Below, piece after piece: positions 8,388 through 17,095 of a stretch of 64,000 bases of DNA (position 1 is its first letter; every line of letters starts with the position of its first letter). The notes beneath the pieces are model-generated. The model made no database searches, was not told the DNA's origin, and saw only the letters and a list, made by a program, of their open reading frames with translations. A program made the translations under genes and the position numbers. Source of the stretch: an uncultured Clostridia bacterium (GTDB taxonomy: Bacteria; Bacillota; Clostridia; TANB77; CAG-508); assembly GCA_944386415.1 (NCBI GenBank), contig CALXAY010000003.1, positions 1-64,000 on the forward strand. The letters run 5' to 3'.

Positions 8388-9186
8388 ATGACATTTTTGT
8401 TAAATTGTGTTAAAGGAATATTAATTGGTAGTGGTGCAATTCTTCCTGGAATCAGTAGCGGTGTTCTTTGTATTATATTTGGTATTTATGAAAAATTATT
8501 AGATAGTATTATACATTTTTTTAAAAATATTAAAGCAAATATAAAATTCTTACTTCCAATTAGTATCGGAGTTGCAATTGGTGTTTTAATTTTTAGTAAT
8601 TTTTTAAACTATTTTTTAATTAATTTCTCCTTACAAACAAAGTCTATTTTTATAGGATTAATTTTAGGAAGCATTCCTTCTCTAATAAAAGAATCTAATA
8701 AAAAATCTGAATTTAAACCTGTTTTTTTACTATACACCTTAGTTTCATTTTTATTTGGTATCTTATTAGTTTTTTTAGAAAATTATATTCCAAATACTGA
8801 AAATCGGCTCTTCTTTTAACTTCTTTTACTTAATGATATCCGGATTTATCATGTCTATTGGAATAATAGTTCCAGGAATTAGTAGTACTATTATTTTAAT
8901 GCTTATGGGAGTTTATAATGTTTATTTATCTTCTATTTCTGCTTTATATTTTCCCGTACTAATTCCTATGGGAATAGGTTTGATTGTAGGTGCCATAATT
9001 TTTATGAAACTAACTAATTTTTTATTAAACAATTTTTATGAAAAAACCTTTTATTCAATTATAGGTTTTTCTCTAGGTTCTATTTTAGTACTTATGCCTG
9101 ATATTTCTTTTGATATAACTTCTATCATTTCTATTCTTTGTATCTTACTTGGCTTTTTACTTTTTTCTTTATTTGGTAAAGAATAA
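8388..9186 (+). CDS. DUF368 family membrane protein with a CGG +1 shift
   Basis: A 265-aa polytopic membrane protein with the two diagnostic repeats of DUF368: SGAILPGISSGVLCIIFGIY near residue 20 and IGIIVPGISSTIILMLMGVY in the second half. Some members of this family have been linked to undecaprenyl-phosphate recycling; I assign the family, not the exact role. The start is the ATG at 8388 behind AGAGGTG. The frame breaks at CGG 8805-8807 in the loop between the halves: the zero frame ends NRLFF, while the +1 frame gives NGSSFNFFYLMISGFIMSIG. Without the shift the second half has no ribosome site of its own. Divergent from sigK. Confidence 0.85.
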
Positions 9187-9268
9187 TTGTATTAATACAC
9201 ATTTTTTATTGTATCTATATCGTAATTATAATATAATTTGCCTATATTAAAACAAGGAGGTGCTTATT

Positions 9269-9625
9269 ATGGCATTAATCAGACCATGTGCAGATTTAAG
9301 AAATAATTATAATGAAATTTCACGAATTTGTCATGAAACAAAAGAACCAATATATATCACTAGAAACGGGACTAATGACCTAGCTATCTTAAGTGATGAG
9401 GCTTACAAAAGTTTAAGAAAAGCTTTTGAAGAAACAGAAGAAAAAAGAATTGGTAGATTAGTATCAGAACATTTTGATAAACAATATGCTACTTTTGAGG
9501 AATTTAAGAAAGATATTTTAGTAGAAATTGATTTAGATTTAAAAGGCATCAAAGATGGAAATTATTGTGATTTTGAAGAAGGTATGGCAGAATTGGAGAA
9601 AAAGTATGGACTATCAAGAAAATAG
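9269..9625 (+). CDS. Phd/YefM-type antitoxin
   Basis: The 118-aa product has the N-terminal fold of Phd/YefM antitoxins: ALIRPCADLRNNYNEIS, then EPIYITRNGTNDLAILSDEAYKSL, which forms the DNA-binding dimer. The C-terminal half is charged and would wrap the toxin. The start is the ATG at 9269 behind AAGGAGGTG. It overlaps the RelE-type toxin that starts at 9606, the normal arrangement. Since the toxin looks damaged, the antitoxin may be an orphan or act as a plain repressor. Confidence 0.85.
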   Translation: MALIRPCADLRNNYNEISRICHETKEPIYITRNGTNDLAILSDEAYKSLRKAFEETEEKRIGRLVSEHFDKQYATFEEFKKDILVEIDLDLKGIKDGNYCDFEEGMAELEKKYGLSRK

Positions 9626-9913
9626 AAAATATCAAATAAAATTACGTAATAAGTTTAAAGATGAATTAGATTAAATTTATTTTTATTTTAAAAGAACCTT
9701 CTATCGCAAACAATTTTCATAAAAAAGTTTATAAAACAATTTCTACATTATCTTATTTTCCGGAAAGATATCAAAAAATTTCTATTACTAAAAATATTCG
9801 TAGAATCCCAATAAATGGATATGTTATTTTATATAATGTAAATCATAATACACGGTCAAGTTTTTATTCTACATATTTTCCATAGTAGACAAAATTATTT
9901 AGACAAATTATAA
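9606..9913 (+). pseudogene. RelE/ParE-type toxin, damaged, also with a CGG +1 site
   Basis: The ATG at 9606 lies inside the antitoxin end. The reading starts MDYQENRKYQIKLRNKFKDEL, then a TAA at 9672-9674 and a short region with missing codons interrupt it; it resumes one frame over as LKEPSIANNFHKKVYKTIS, LSYFPERYQKIS and RRIPINGYVILYNVNHNT, typical RelE-family motifs. CGG 9853-9855 follows, and the +1 frame then gives GQVFILHIFHSRQNYLDKL and a stop at 9911, the normal family ending. So one break (the TAA) looks like genuine decay and the other matches the pattern of intact genes elsewhere in the window. RelE toxins cleave mRNA on ribosomes; this one is probably inactive. Confidence 0.7.
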
Positions 9914-10083
9914 TATTTTATTCATTCAATTTAATCAAAATATTTTTTAATTAATTTAAATTTTAATTATATATTTTTCTAATTTTTTATCTTTTTATTT
10001 TCAAGTTTTTTAAATATAAAATTAATGCTTTCTTTAAAAGTATTTTATAAAAATTAGCAAAATAGTTCGGAACTACAAATTTA

Positions 10084-10119
10084 AAAGAGAAAGTATTTAT
10101 ATCGATACTTTCTCTTTTT
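10084..10119 (-). terminator. Terminator after the U32 gene
   Basis: Stem AGAGAAAGTAT / ATACTTTCTCT; on the minus strand it lies just after the U32 stop, though T/A runs on both sides allow two-way use. Confidence 0.7.
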
Positions 10120-10124
10120 ATAAC

Positions 10125-11354
10125 TTATTTTTTTCTCCTAATCATCCAATCTTTCATGCATTCTATTGGTAAATTTAATTTTACTTTTTGTCCTTTTACT
10201 CCAGGACTTATTTCATTTATTTCTTCATTTGTTTCGTAATTAAATAGTTTTTCAATTTTAAATTCATATGGTTTTATTTTATTTGGAACTATTATCTCTA
10301 AAGTATCTCCAACATTTAATTTATTCTTTATTTCTATTGTAGAAATATCTTCATTGTATTCTACAACTTTTCCGCCAAATTCGTAATCTTCATTATATTG
10401 TCTACCTTTATATTCTTGTATATCTTTATTATTTCTATCATTGAAATAAAATGTTGTTAAGCCTCTTGTCTTTACTTTATCTAACTCTTTTAAATATTTT
10501 TTATAATCATAATTTTTAGGGTCTTTTTCATAATCATCTATTGCATTTCTATAGCTATTAATTACACTTGCTAGATAATATTCTGTTTTTAATCTACCTT
10601 CTATCTTTAAACTATCTACACCCATATCTATTATTTCTGGTATTTCTTTTATTAAGCATAAATCTTTTGAAGAAAAAATGCTTGTACCATATTTATCTAT
10701 TTCTATTGGCATTAACTCTCCTGGATTATTTTTTTCTTCTGCATATAAATTATATGACCATCTACAACTTTGTGCACAGTCTCCAAGATTTGCACTCCTA
10801 CAGGCTAAGAAATCACTTAAGAAACATCTACCTGAAAATGCAAAACATATAGCTCCATGAATAAATATTTCTATTTCCATTCCTTTTGGCTTATGTTCCA
10901 TTATATATTTTAATTGTTCTTTATTCATTTCTCTTGCCATTATCATTCTTTTTGCACCATTTTTATACCAGAAATTTGCAGAATGAAGACTTACAATATT
11001 ACTTTGAGTACTTACATTAATTGGCACACTTGGTGCATATTCTTTTAATACATCTATTACACCACCATCTGCTGCAATTATTCCATCTGGTTTTAATTCT
11101 TCTAATTTTTTTGCCATTTCGATTATTTCTGGATATTTTTCATCCCACGCAAATATATTAAGTGTAACATACACTTTTTTTCCTATGTTATGTGCATATT
11201 TTATTGTTTTTTCTAAATCGTCATCTTGCATATCAGCTCTTGTTCTTAGTGATAATTCTGATGTTCCACAATATACTGCATCTGCACCATAAAGAAAAGC
11301 TATTTTTGCTTTTTCAAATGAACCTGCTGGTGCTAATAATTCTGGTTTTTTCAT
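10125..11354 (-). CDS. U32 family protein, probable tRNA uridine hydroxylase TrhP
   Basis: A 409-aa U32-family protein. It opens with KKPELLAPAGSFEKAKIAF and has AVYCGTSELSLR, the U32 signature region IEIFIHGAICFAFSGRCFLS near residue 165 and GDCAQSCRW, giving the cysteines expected to hold an iron-sulfur cluster. In E. coli and B. subtilis members of this family (TrhP) hydroxylate uridine 34 of tRNAs with prephenate; older annotation is collagenase-like peptidase. A TrmR-like methyltransferase that would finish the 5-methoxyuridine lies nearby at 12487. TrhP is the best guess from length and context, but other U32 proteins act on rRNA or in quinone synthesis. Confidence 0.8.
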   Translation of the reverse strand: MKKPELLAPAGSFEKAKIAFLYGADAVYCGTSELSLRTRADMQDDDLEKTIKYAHNIGKKVYVTLNIFAWDEKYPEIIEMAKKLEELKPDGIIAADGGVIDVLKEYAPSVPINVSTQSNIVSLHSANFWYKNGAKRMIMAREMNKEQLKYIMEHKPKGMEIEIFIHGAICFAFSGRCFLSDFLACRSANLGDCAQSCRWSYNLYAEEKNNPGELMPIEIDKYGTSIFSSKDLCLIKEIPEIIDMGVDSLKIEGRLKTEYYLASVINSYRNAIDDYEKDPKNYDYKKYLKELDKVKTRGLTTFYFNDRNNKDIQEYKGRQYNEDYEFGGKVVEYNEDISTIEIKNKLNVGDTLEIIVPNKIKPYEFKIEKLFNYETNEEINEISPGVKGQKVKLNLPIECMKDWMIRRKK

Positions 11355-11442
11355 AAATCTTTCTCCTCTTTAATTTATTATTTTAATTTCTACCTTTAAC
11401 TTACATATTATATATTAACATATTTCTACATTTTTTTCAAAC

Positions 11443-11477
11443 AAAGAACACCACTAAAATTCTAGCAGTGTTCCTTT
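11443..11477 (-). terminator. Terminator of the 11482 gene
   Basis: Imperfect stem AAGAACACCACT / AGCAGTGTTCCTT with an A/T-rich flank directly after the stop codon. Confidence 0.6.
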
Positions 11478-11481
11478 AAAG

Positions 11482-12012
11482 TTATTCTTTTATATCCTGC
11501 TTTCTTTCTTCTTTGTATTTCTTCATTACTGTATGTTCATCAACAATTTCTTTTATGTTGTAAATACATGCTCCTATTCCCAAAAGTGCTATTATACAAA
11601 AAGTTCCTGGAAATAGTATTAACAAAAACACAATTGATATAACATATACTCCATCATATCCTTCTGGATAATCTTTTTGGATTGAAACAATATTTTCCTC
11701 ACTATCAAAATAGATGTTTACCTCATACCTCCCATGTTTGAAATTGAAAACATAGTAACCATCTATTTCACTTTTTGAAAGATTAGAACTATCAACCTCC
11801 TCACTATTGGTTAGTTCTTCTAAAGTAAGACCTTTATCCTCAATTCTTTTAGCCTTTTTGTCTAGAAATTCCATAGATTCTTGTCTATTTTCTCCAGAAA
11901 TTTCTTTATTGATTTCACTAACAAAGCTAGGAATAGTTGGAACTCCAATAACAATACTAAGGATTACGCAAAAAATAATTGTAGCAAGATTTTTCAGAAT
12001 ACCTTTTACCAT
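11482..12012 (-). CDS. Hypothetical two-helix membrane protein
   Basis: A 176-aa protein I do not recognise. From the ATG at 12010-12012 (AAAGGAGGAAA ribosome site) it has an N-terminal membrane helix (ATIIFCVILSIVIGVPTI), a polar 80-residue region with a small beta stretch (YYVFNFKHGRYEVNIYF) and a second helix pair near the C-terminus (GVYVISIVFLLILFPGTFCIIALLGIGACIY), then a charged tail. The middle part probably faces outward. It is a solitary gene with its own terminator. Confidence 0.6.
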   Translation of the reverse strand: MVKGILKNLATIIFCVILSIVIGVPTIPSFVSEINKEISGENRQESMEFLDKKAKRIEDKGLTLEELTNSEEVDSSNLSKSEIDGYYVFNFKHGRYEVNIYFDSEENIVSIQKDYPEGYDGVYVISIVFLLILFPGTFCIIALLGIGACIYNIKEIVDEHTVMKKYKEERKQDIKE

Positions 12013-12220
12013 TTTTCCTCCTTTATTTAAAGGGCTGTACATACTTATGAATACTAGCTAAAAAGCTAGGTAAACCAAGGAAATATGTATAAAAATATGT
12101 ATATATTATATAATAATTTTATGTAATTCGTCAATAATTCTCTTTTATTTGTTTTTTTATGTAAATTATGATATGATTTTATTGTATTGTAAAATACCTA
12201 TTTTTAAGGAGATTACTATT

Positions 12221-12442
12221 ATGTCATCTAACACTACTCAAATTCGTGCTAAAATTATTAATGCTCAAACTAAAAAGATTTCTGCTGAAATTGAAATTCT
12301 AAATCTTCTTATAGAAGCTGGAAACAAAAAAGAAGCAGAATCATTGTTTACAACCGTAGAACATGATATTAACACTCTTATTAATCAGGATTGGTATGGA
12401 AAGCTTTTAGCAGATTTTAGAGATATAATTAGACATATTTAA
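12221..12442 (+). CDS. Small hypothetical helical protein
   Basis: A 73-aa protein starting at the ATG at 12221 behind AAGGAGA; an in-frame extension upstream lacks a ribosome site. It is largely alpha-helical with a heptad-like stretch (AQTKKISAEIEILNLLIEAG) and no membrane segment. No family recognised. It is one of few plus-strand genes and shares a terminator at 12452 with the convergent methyltransferase gene. Confidence 0.6.
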   Translation: MSSNTTQIRAKIINAQTKKISAEIEILNLLIEAGNKKEAESLFTTVEHDINTLINQDWYGKLLADFRDIIRHI

Positions 12443-12451
12443 TAGTTCTCT

Positions 12452-12482
12452 AAAGACCAGCCTTATACTTAGCTGGTCTTTC
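12452..12482. terminator. Bidirectional terminator
   Basis: Stem AAAGACCAGC / GCTGGTCTTT between convergent genes, with T and A runs on both sides. Confidence 0.8.
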
Positions 12483-12486
12483 CTAA

Positions 12487-13077
12487 TTATTTCTTAAATT
12501 TAGTTATTGCTAACCCATCTCCAACTTCTAATATTTTCGTATCTAATCTTTCATCTTCTGTTGTTTCTTTAATGTATTCTCTTAAATTTCTAACAGCTGT
12601 ACGTTGTTTATGTTTATTATAATCACTTAAAACATATCCTTTATACAAAATATTATCTGCAAATATTATACCATCACTTTTAAGCATTCTAAGAGACTCT
12701 TTTAAGAAAAATGGATATTTACCTTTTGCTGCATCAATAAAAATAGCATCATATTTTCCTTCTAATGTTGGTAAAATTTCTACAGCATCACCTTCGTAGA
12801 TATTTATTTTACCTTCTACTTCTGCTTTTTTTATATTTTCTTTTGCCTCTAGTACTCTTATCTTTTCTCTTTCTATAGTATCTATACTTCCATCTTCACT
12901 TAAAAATTCTGTAAAACATATTGCAGAATAACCAACAGCAGTACCAATTTCTAGCATTCTTTTTGGTTTATTATCTTTTAAATATTTTTCTATTACTTCT
13001 AATGTATCATCCATTATTATTGGAATATGTTCTTCTTGTGCTTTTTCTTTTATTTTCTTTAATTCTTCTTTGTTCAT
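12487..13077 (-). CDS. trmR: SAM-dependent O-methyltransferase, probable TrmR
   Basis: A class I methyltransferase of about 196 aa. SAM-binding residues are MLEIGTAVGYSAICF (motif I), then IDTIEREK, INIYEGDAVEILP and YDAIFIDAAKGKYPFFL, typical of the O-methyltransferase family that includes B. subtilis TrmR (YrrM). TrmR methylates 5-hydroxyuridine 34 to 5-methoxyuridine in tRNA, and in B. subtilis it sits with the U32 hydroxylase genes; here a U32 gene is 1.1 kb away. The start at 13077 (MNKEELKK) has an AAAGGAAT ribosome site; a longer start upstream would run into a palindromic repeat. Confidence 0.82.
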   Translation of the reverse strand: MNKEELKKIKEKAQEEHIPIIMDDTLEVIEKYLKDNKPKRMLEIGTAVGYSAICFTEFLSEDGSIDTIEREKIRVLEAKENIKKAEVEGKINIYEGDAVEILPTLEGKYDAIFIDAAKGKYPFFLKESLRMLKSDGIIFADNILYKGYVLSDYNKHKQRTAVRNLREYIKETTEDERLDTKILEVGDGLAITKFKK

Positions 13078-13098
13078 TTCATTCCTTTCTTTTAAACA

Positions 13099-13168
13099 AT
13101 TGGGGACGGTGCTTTTTTGTTTCAATTTCCTGTTTTAAAAAGTGATACAAAAATCCTCCGTCCCCAAA
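13099..13168. repeat. Dispersed GGGGACGG...CCGTCCCC palindrome
   Basis: TTGGGGACGG at the left is matched by CCGTCCCCAA at the right across about 50 bases, forming a large imperfect hairpin between trmR and typA. Related GGGAC-type elements are at 20371, 28121, 31349, 40919 and 5472. Confidence 0.75.
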
Positions 13169-13177
13169 ATTCTCATT

Positions 13178-14995
13178 TTATTCTTTTCTTCTTGCTGCTC
13201 TTTCTCTTTCTTTTGTGTCTAATATTTTCTTTCTTAATCTTATTGATTTTGGTGTTACTTCAACTAATTCATCATCTTGGATAAATTCTATTGCTTGTTC
13301 TAAGCTCATTTGAATTGGTGGCACTAATCTTAATGCTTCATCTGACCCTGATGCTCTTGTATTTGTTAAATGTTTTTCTTTACATACATTTATACTTAAA
13401 TCTTCTCCTCTAGAGTTTAATCCTACTATCATTCCTTCATATACGTCTACTCCTGGTCCGATGAATAGTTCTCCTTTATCTTGTGCATTATATAGTCCAT
13501 ATGTTACTGATTTTCCTGCTTCAAATGCTACTATTGTTCCTCTAACTCTTGCTTGTATTTCTCCTTTATATGGTTCATATCCATTAAAAATATGATTCAT
13601 TGTTCCTTCACCTTTTGTATCTGTTAAGAATTCTGTTCTATATCCTATTAATCCTCTTGAAGGTATCTTAAATTCTATTTTTGTATGTCCATCTTCTGCT
13701 GGTTCCATATTTGTCATTTCAGCTTTTCTTCTACCTAATTTCTCAATTACAGTTCCAACGCTTTCATCTGGTACATTTACAACTAAATCTTCTATTGGTT
13801 CACATTTTTCTCCATTTATTTCCTTTATAATAACTTTTGGACGTGATACTAATAATTCAAATCCTTCTCTTCTCATTGTTTCTATTAATACTGATAAATG
13901 AAGTTCTCCTCTTCCTGATACTTCAAAGCTATCTGCTGAGTCTGTTTCTTTTACTCTTAACGATACATTTCTTTCTAGTTCTTTAAATAATCTGTCTCTT
14001 ATATGACGAGATGTTATAAATTGTCCTTCTTTTCCTGCAAATGGTCCATTGTTTACACTAAATGTCATAGATACTGTTGGTTCATCTATATCAACAAATG
14101 GAATTTTTTCAGGATGATTTAAATCACAAATCGTATCTCCTATGTTTATTTCTGGTATTCCTGCAATTTCAATTATATCTCCTGCTTTTCCTGTTTCTAC
14201 TTCTACTTTATCCAGTCCCATATGTGTATATACTTTTGCGATTTTTCCTTGTAAAATTTTATCTTCTCTTCCACATATTGAAACTGGCATACCTACTTTC
14301 ATTTCTCCACGTTCTACTCTTCCTACTGCTATTCTTCCTACATAATCATCATAATCTATATTTGATACTAACATTTGTGCTGGTCCATCTTCATCACAAT
14401 TAGGTGCATCTATTGTATTTATTATTGTTTCAAATAAACAATGTAAATTGTCGCTCTCATCACTTAAATTCATTTTTGCAATTCCTTGTTTTGCTGATGC
14501 ATATACAACTGGAAAATCTAATTGTTCATCAGATGCATCTAATTCTATAAATAATTCTATTACTTGGTCAACTACTTTTTCAGGAGTTGCACCAGGTCTA
14601 TCTATTTTATTTATTACTACTATTGGTTTTAATCCTAAAGCTAATGATTTTTTTAAAACTTCTCTTGTTTGTGGCATTGCTCCTTCAAAAGCATCCACTA
14701 ATAAAAGTACTCCATCTACTGTTTTTAGTACTCTTTCTACCTCTCCACCAAAATCAGCATGTCCTGGTGTATCTACTATATTTATTTTTATTCCATTATA
14801 CATTACAGCTGTGTTTTTTGATAGAATTGTTATTCCTCTTTCTTTTTCTAGGTCATTTGAGTCCATTATTCTTTCTGCTACTTGTTCATTTTCTCTAAAC
14901 ACGTGGCTTTGTTTAAGCATTGCATCTACCAATGTTGTTTTTCCATGGTCTACGTGTGCTATTATTGCAATATTTCTTATGTTTTTATTGTTCAT
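13178..14995 (-). CDS. typA: Ribosome-associated GTPase TypA/BipA
   Basis: A translational GTPase of 605 aa that binds the 70S ribosome and helps 50S assembly at low temperature or under stress. Visible are the P-loop IAHVDHGKTTL near residue 12, switch I with ERGITILSKNT, DTPGHADFGGEV, and the guanine-specificity motif NKIDRP near 128. EF-G-like domains III and V follow, with GRGELHLSVLIE, and the BipA-specific C-terminal domain ends KSIRLRKK. Length and motifs are normal and the gene is intact. A hairpin lies in its leader (15031-15054). Confidence 0.97.
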   Translation of the reverse strand: MNNKNIRNIAIIAHVDHGKTTLVDAMLKQSHVFRENEQVAERIMDSNDLEKERGITILSKNTAVMYNGIKINIVDTPGHADFGGEVERVLKTVDGVLLLVDAFEGAMPQTREVLKKSLALGLKPIVVINKIDRPGATPEKVVDQVIELFIELDASDEQLDFPVVYASAKQGIAKMNLSDESDNLHCLFETIINTIDAPNCDEDGPAQMLVSNIDYDDYVGRIAVGRVERGEMKVGMPVSICGREDKILQGKIAKVYTHMGLDKVEVETGKAGDIIEIAGIPEINIGDTICDLNHPEKIPFVDIDEPTVSMTFSVNNGPFAGKEGQFITSRHIRDRLFKELERNVSLRVKETDSADSFEVSGRGELHLSVLIETMRREGFELLVSRPKVIIKEINGEKCEPIEDLVVNVPDESVGTVIEKLGRRKAEMTNMEPAEDGHTKIEFKIPSRGLIGYRTEFLTDTKGEGTMNHIFNGYEPYKGEIQARVRGTIVAFEAGKSVTYGLYNAQDKGELFIGPGVDVYEGMIVGLNSRGEDLSINVCKEKHLTNTRASGSDEALRLVPPIQMSLEQAIEFIQDDELVEVTPKSIRLRKKILDTKERERAARRKE

Positions 14996-15030
14996 CTCTT
15001 ACCCCTTCTTTTTTACAAAAATCTCTTTCC

Positions 15031-15054
15031 TTAAGTCCGCAAAAAAGGACTTAA
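15031..15054 (-). promoter_or_regulatory. Leader hairpin of typA
   Basis: Perfect stem TTAAGTCC / GGACTTAA with an 8-base loop about 36 bases before the typA start. It could be a terminator of upstream transcription (T-run in the loop) or a leader control element; no known riboswitch recognised. Confidence 0.45.
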
Positions 15055-15139
15055 AGTCTCCTTTAAATCCTTACAATTATACACCAATTAAGCCATTTTG
15101 TCAACCAATTTTACTTTACAACTTTCACTGTTTTTCTTT

Positions 15140-16015
15140 TTAATCTATAGCATCTGATACATCTACTTCATAATCTAAATTTATTGTAAATAGATATGTT
15201 TTACCTTCCTCGTTTGTTATTGTTCCTTTTCCTATATCATTTTCCCAATTAAATTCATTTATAGTTGCTCTATCTATATAATTTTTAAGAACTTCTTTAT
15301 TACAATATTCTTCAAATTGTAAAGTTGGATTATGCATAATATCTTGTCTTATTGACAAAACAGCTAATAATAATCCTTCTTTTATCTTTGTTTTATCAGT
15401 ATCTTCTTTTGCATCTTTTGCTTGTCCAATCATTCCTCCTGTAGCATAAGCATTCATAACTCTAATTGTAGAAACCATCTTGTTGTCTTTAGTAAAAATA
15501 TATACATCAATTGTACTTTCATCATTAATTACATCTTGATTTTCCATATCTATTTGAACTACATATAATATATAGTTACTAAACATTTCTTGATATTCTT
15601 CATCTGTTATATCTATATTTGTATTATTTTTAAAATCATCTTTTCCTTCTATTTGTCTAATATTTCTTATTGAGTATTCATAAAATTCTTCATAATCTTC
15701 ATATGCCATTTTCAAAATCGTTTCTATATTTCGTTCTCTTGTATTTTGTCTTAAAATACTAAAAAATTCATCTTCATCAAATAATTTTGAAGCAGACTGG
15801 AAGTCTTTATTCTTCATATAATTATAATTTCTATTTATTATATCTTCCACAGTTTGAGAATTATTGGTCTTGTTTACATTACTTTCTGCTACTGTGCTGT
15901 TTTCTATTTCTTGCTTATCTCCTTCATTTCTCTTTGTTAAAAATAACATTACAATCAATATTATGATTATAATTACTACAATTATTATTCCGATTCCTAA
16001 AATTTTTTTGTTCAT
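15140..16015 (-). CDS. Hypothetical membrane-anchored extracellular protein
   Basis: About 291 aa. An N-terminal membrane helix (ILGIGIIIVVIIIIILIVMLFL) is followed by a Ser/Asn/Thr-rich linker and an outside domain of about 220 residues rich in acidic and aromatic residues, in the style of NTF2-like or DUF4878-type solute domains (NYMKNKDFQSASKLFDEDEF). I do not recognise the family with certainty. The start is ambiguous: the ATG at 16015 begins just before the helix, and a start at 16033 would add six residues. It lies at the end of the cmk/plsC group together with 16043-16453. Confidence 0.6.
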   Translation of the reverse strand: MNKKILGIGIIIVVIIIIILIVMLFLTKRNEGDKQEIENSTVAESNVNKTNNSQTVEDIINRNYNYMKNKDFQSASKLFDEDEFFSILRQNTRERNIETILKMAYEDYEEFYEYSIRNIRQIEGKDDFKNNTNIDITDEEYQEMFSNYILYVVQIDMENQDVINDESTIDVYIFTKDNKMVSTIRVMNAYATGGMIGQAKDAKEDTDKTKIKEGLLLAVLSIRQDIMHNPTLQFEEYCNKEVLKNYIDRATINEFNWENDIGKGTITNEEGKTYLFTINLDYEVDVSDAID

Positions 16016-16042
16016 ATTAAATTTTTCCCTCATTTTCGATTT

Positions 16043-16453
16043 TTATTTTATCTTTTCCTCTATCCATTCATACAAACCATCAGGTATCCTTGCAAGTGAT
16101 GATATATTTTCATCTTTATTTATATAATAACAGTACCTTTTTTCCCCTAGTTGTATCCCTATAGAAATAGAATCATAATATTTAACTTCTACTTCTTTTG
16201 CTAGCATTAATTTTACCATTTCCCTTCCAGATAGTGGCTCTAATTGTTCTATATACTTAGATAATTCATTTATATCTTCTGTTGATGTTATAGCAACTTT
16301 CTTTTTTGGTTTATCTGTTCTTAAACTATATTTTGTAATAACTATATCACCAGAAATATTAAGTGACTTATTTCTAATTACCAAAAAAACAGTAAATATT
16401 ACACATATAATAATTATTATACTAACTATAAGTATGGTAATTTTTTTATTCAT
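16043..16453 (-). CDS. Hypothetical membrane-anchored protein
   Basis: A 136-aa protein with one N-terminal helix (ITILIVSIIIIICVIFTVFLVI) and a small outer domain containing TKYSLRTDKPKKKVAITS and a C-terminal SLARIPDGLYEWIEEKI. No family recognised. It sits between plsC and the 15140 gene and probably shares their transcript. Confidence 0.6.
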   Translation of the reverse strand: MNKKITILIVSIIIIICVIFTVFLVIRNKSLNISGDIVITKYSLRTDKPKKKVAITSTEDINELSKYIEQLEPLSGREMVKLMLAKEVEVKYYDSISIGIQLGEKRYCYYINKDENISSLARIPDGLYEWIEEKIK

Positions 16454-16477
16454 TTTTTAACTCCCATTTTTAATAAA

Positions 16478-17083
16478 TTATTTAGCAAGTTCTATAATAT
16501 TATCCATTATTTCCTTTGTTATGTTATCTAAAACATCTTTATCTTTTGAACCTTTATACTTGCTATAATCTAACGCTTTTCCATAATTAATAACAAGTTT
16601 TCTTTGTTCTTTAGTTCCTCCTTTTATACCACAAGGAACTACTTTTGCTCCGCTTCTTAGAGCAAAAAACGCTACACCATCTTTTACTTTTTCTCCTTTT
16701 GCTAAGCCGTTTCTTGTGCCTTCCGGAAATAGTGCAATACATTTACCTTCTTTTAAATCTTTTAAAGAACTTTTAATTGCTGCTATATCTTTTTCATCCC
16801 TTTTTACAGGTATTGCTTCAAATGCCCATCCTAAGAATGCTAAAAATTTATTTTCATAAAGTTCTTCTTTTGCTAAAAACTTTATATCTCTTTTAGCAGT
16901 AACAACAATTACAGGTGGGTCTATATAACTTCTGTGATTTCCACAAAAAATAACTGGTCCTTCTTTTGGAATATTTTCTATACCGTTTATCTCCATTCTA
17001 TAAACTAGCTTAAACCATATATACAAAGCTCCTCTAACTATAAATTTAACAATTTCTTTAAATCCACTTTTTATCTTACTCAT
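16478..17083 (-). CDS. plsC: 1-acyl-glycerol-3-phosphate acyltransferase
   Basis: PlsC adds the second acyl chain to lysophosphatidic acid to make phosphatidic acid at the membrane. The 201-aa product has the acyltransferase blocks: GNHRSYIDPPV (the HX4D-type motif I) near residue 48, a KFLAKEELYENKFLAFLGWAFEAIPVKRD block, and LFPEGTRNG near residue 120. It lies between cmk and small membrane proteins; cmk-plsC pairs are frequent in Clostridia. Intact, with four out-of-phase CGG triplets. Confidence 0.93.
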   Translation of the reverse strand: MSKIKSGFKEIVKFIVRGALYIWFKLVYRMEINGIENIPKEGPVIFCGNHRSYIDPPVIVVTAKRDIKFLAKEELYENKFLAFLGWAFEAIPVKRDEKDIAAIKSSLKDLKEGKCIALFPEGTRNGLAKGEKVKDGVAFFALRSGAKVVPCGIKGGTKEQRKLVINYGKALDYSKYKGSKDKDVLDNITKEIMDNIIELAK

Positions 17084-17095
17084 AACGACTTCTCC

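Noticed and set aside
9672..9674. TAA in the toxin as another programmed shift site
   Set aside because: No CGG is present, codons are missing around it, and homologous residues are lost; simple decay fits better.
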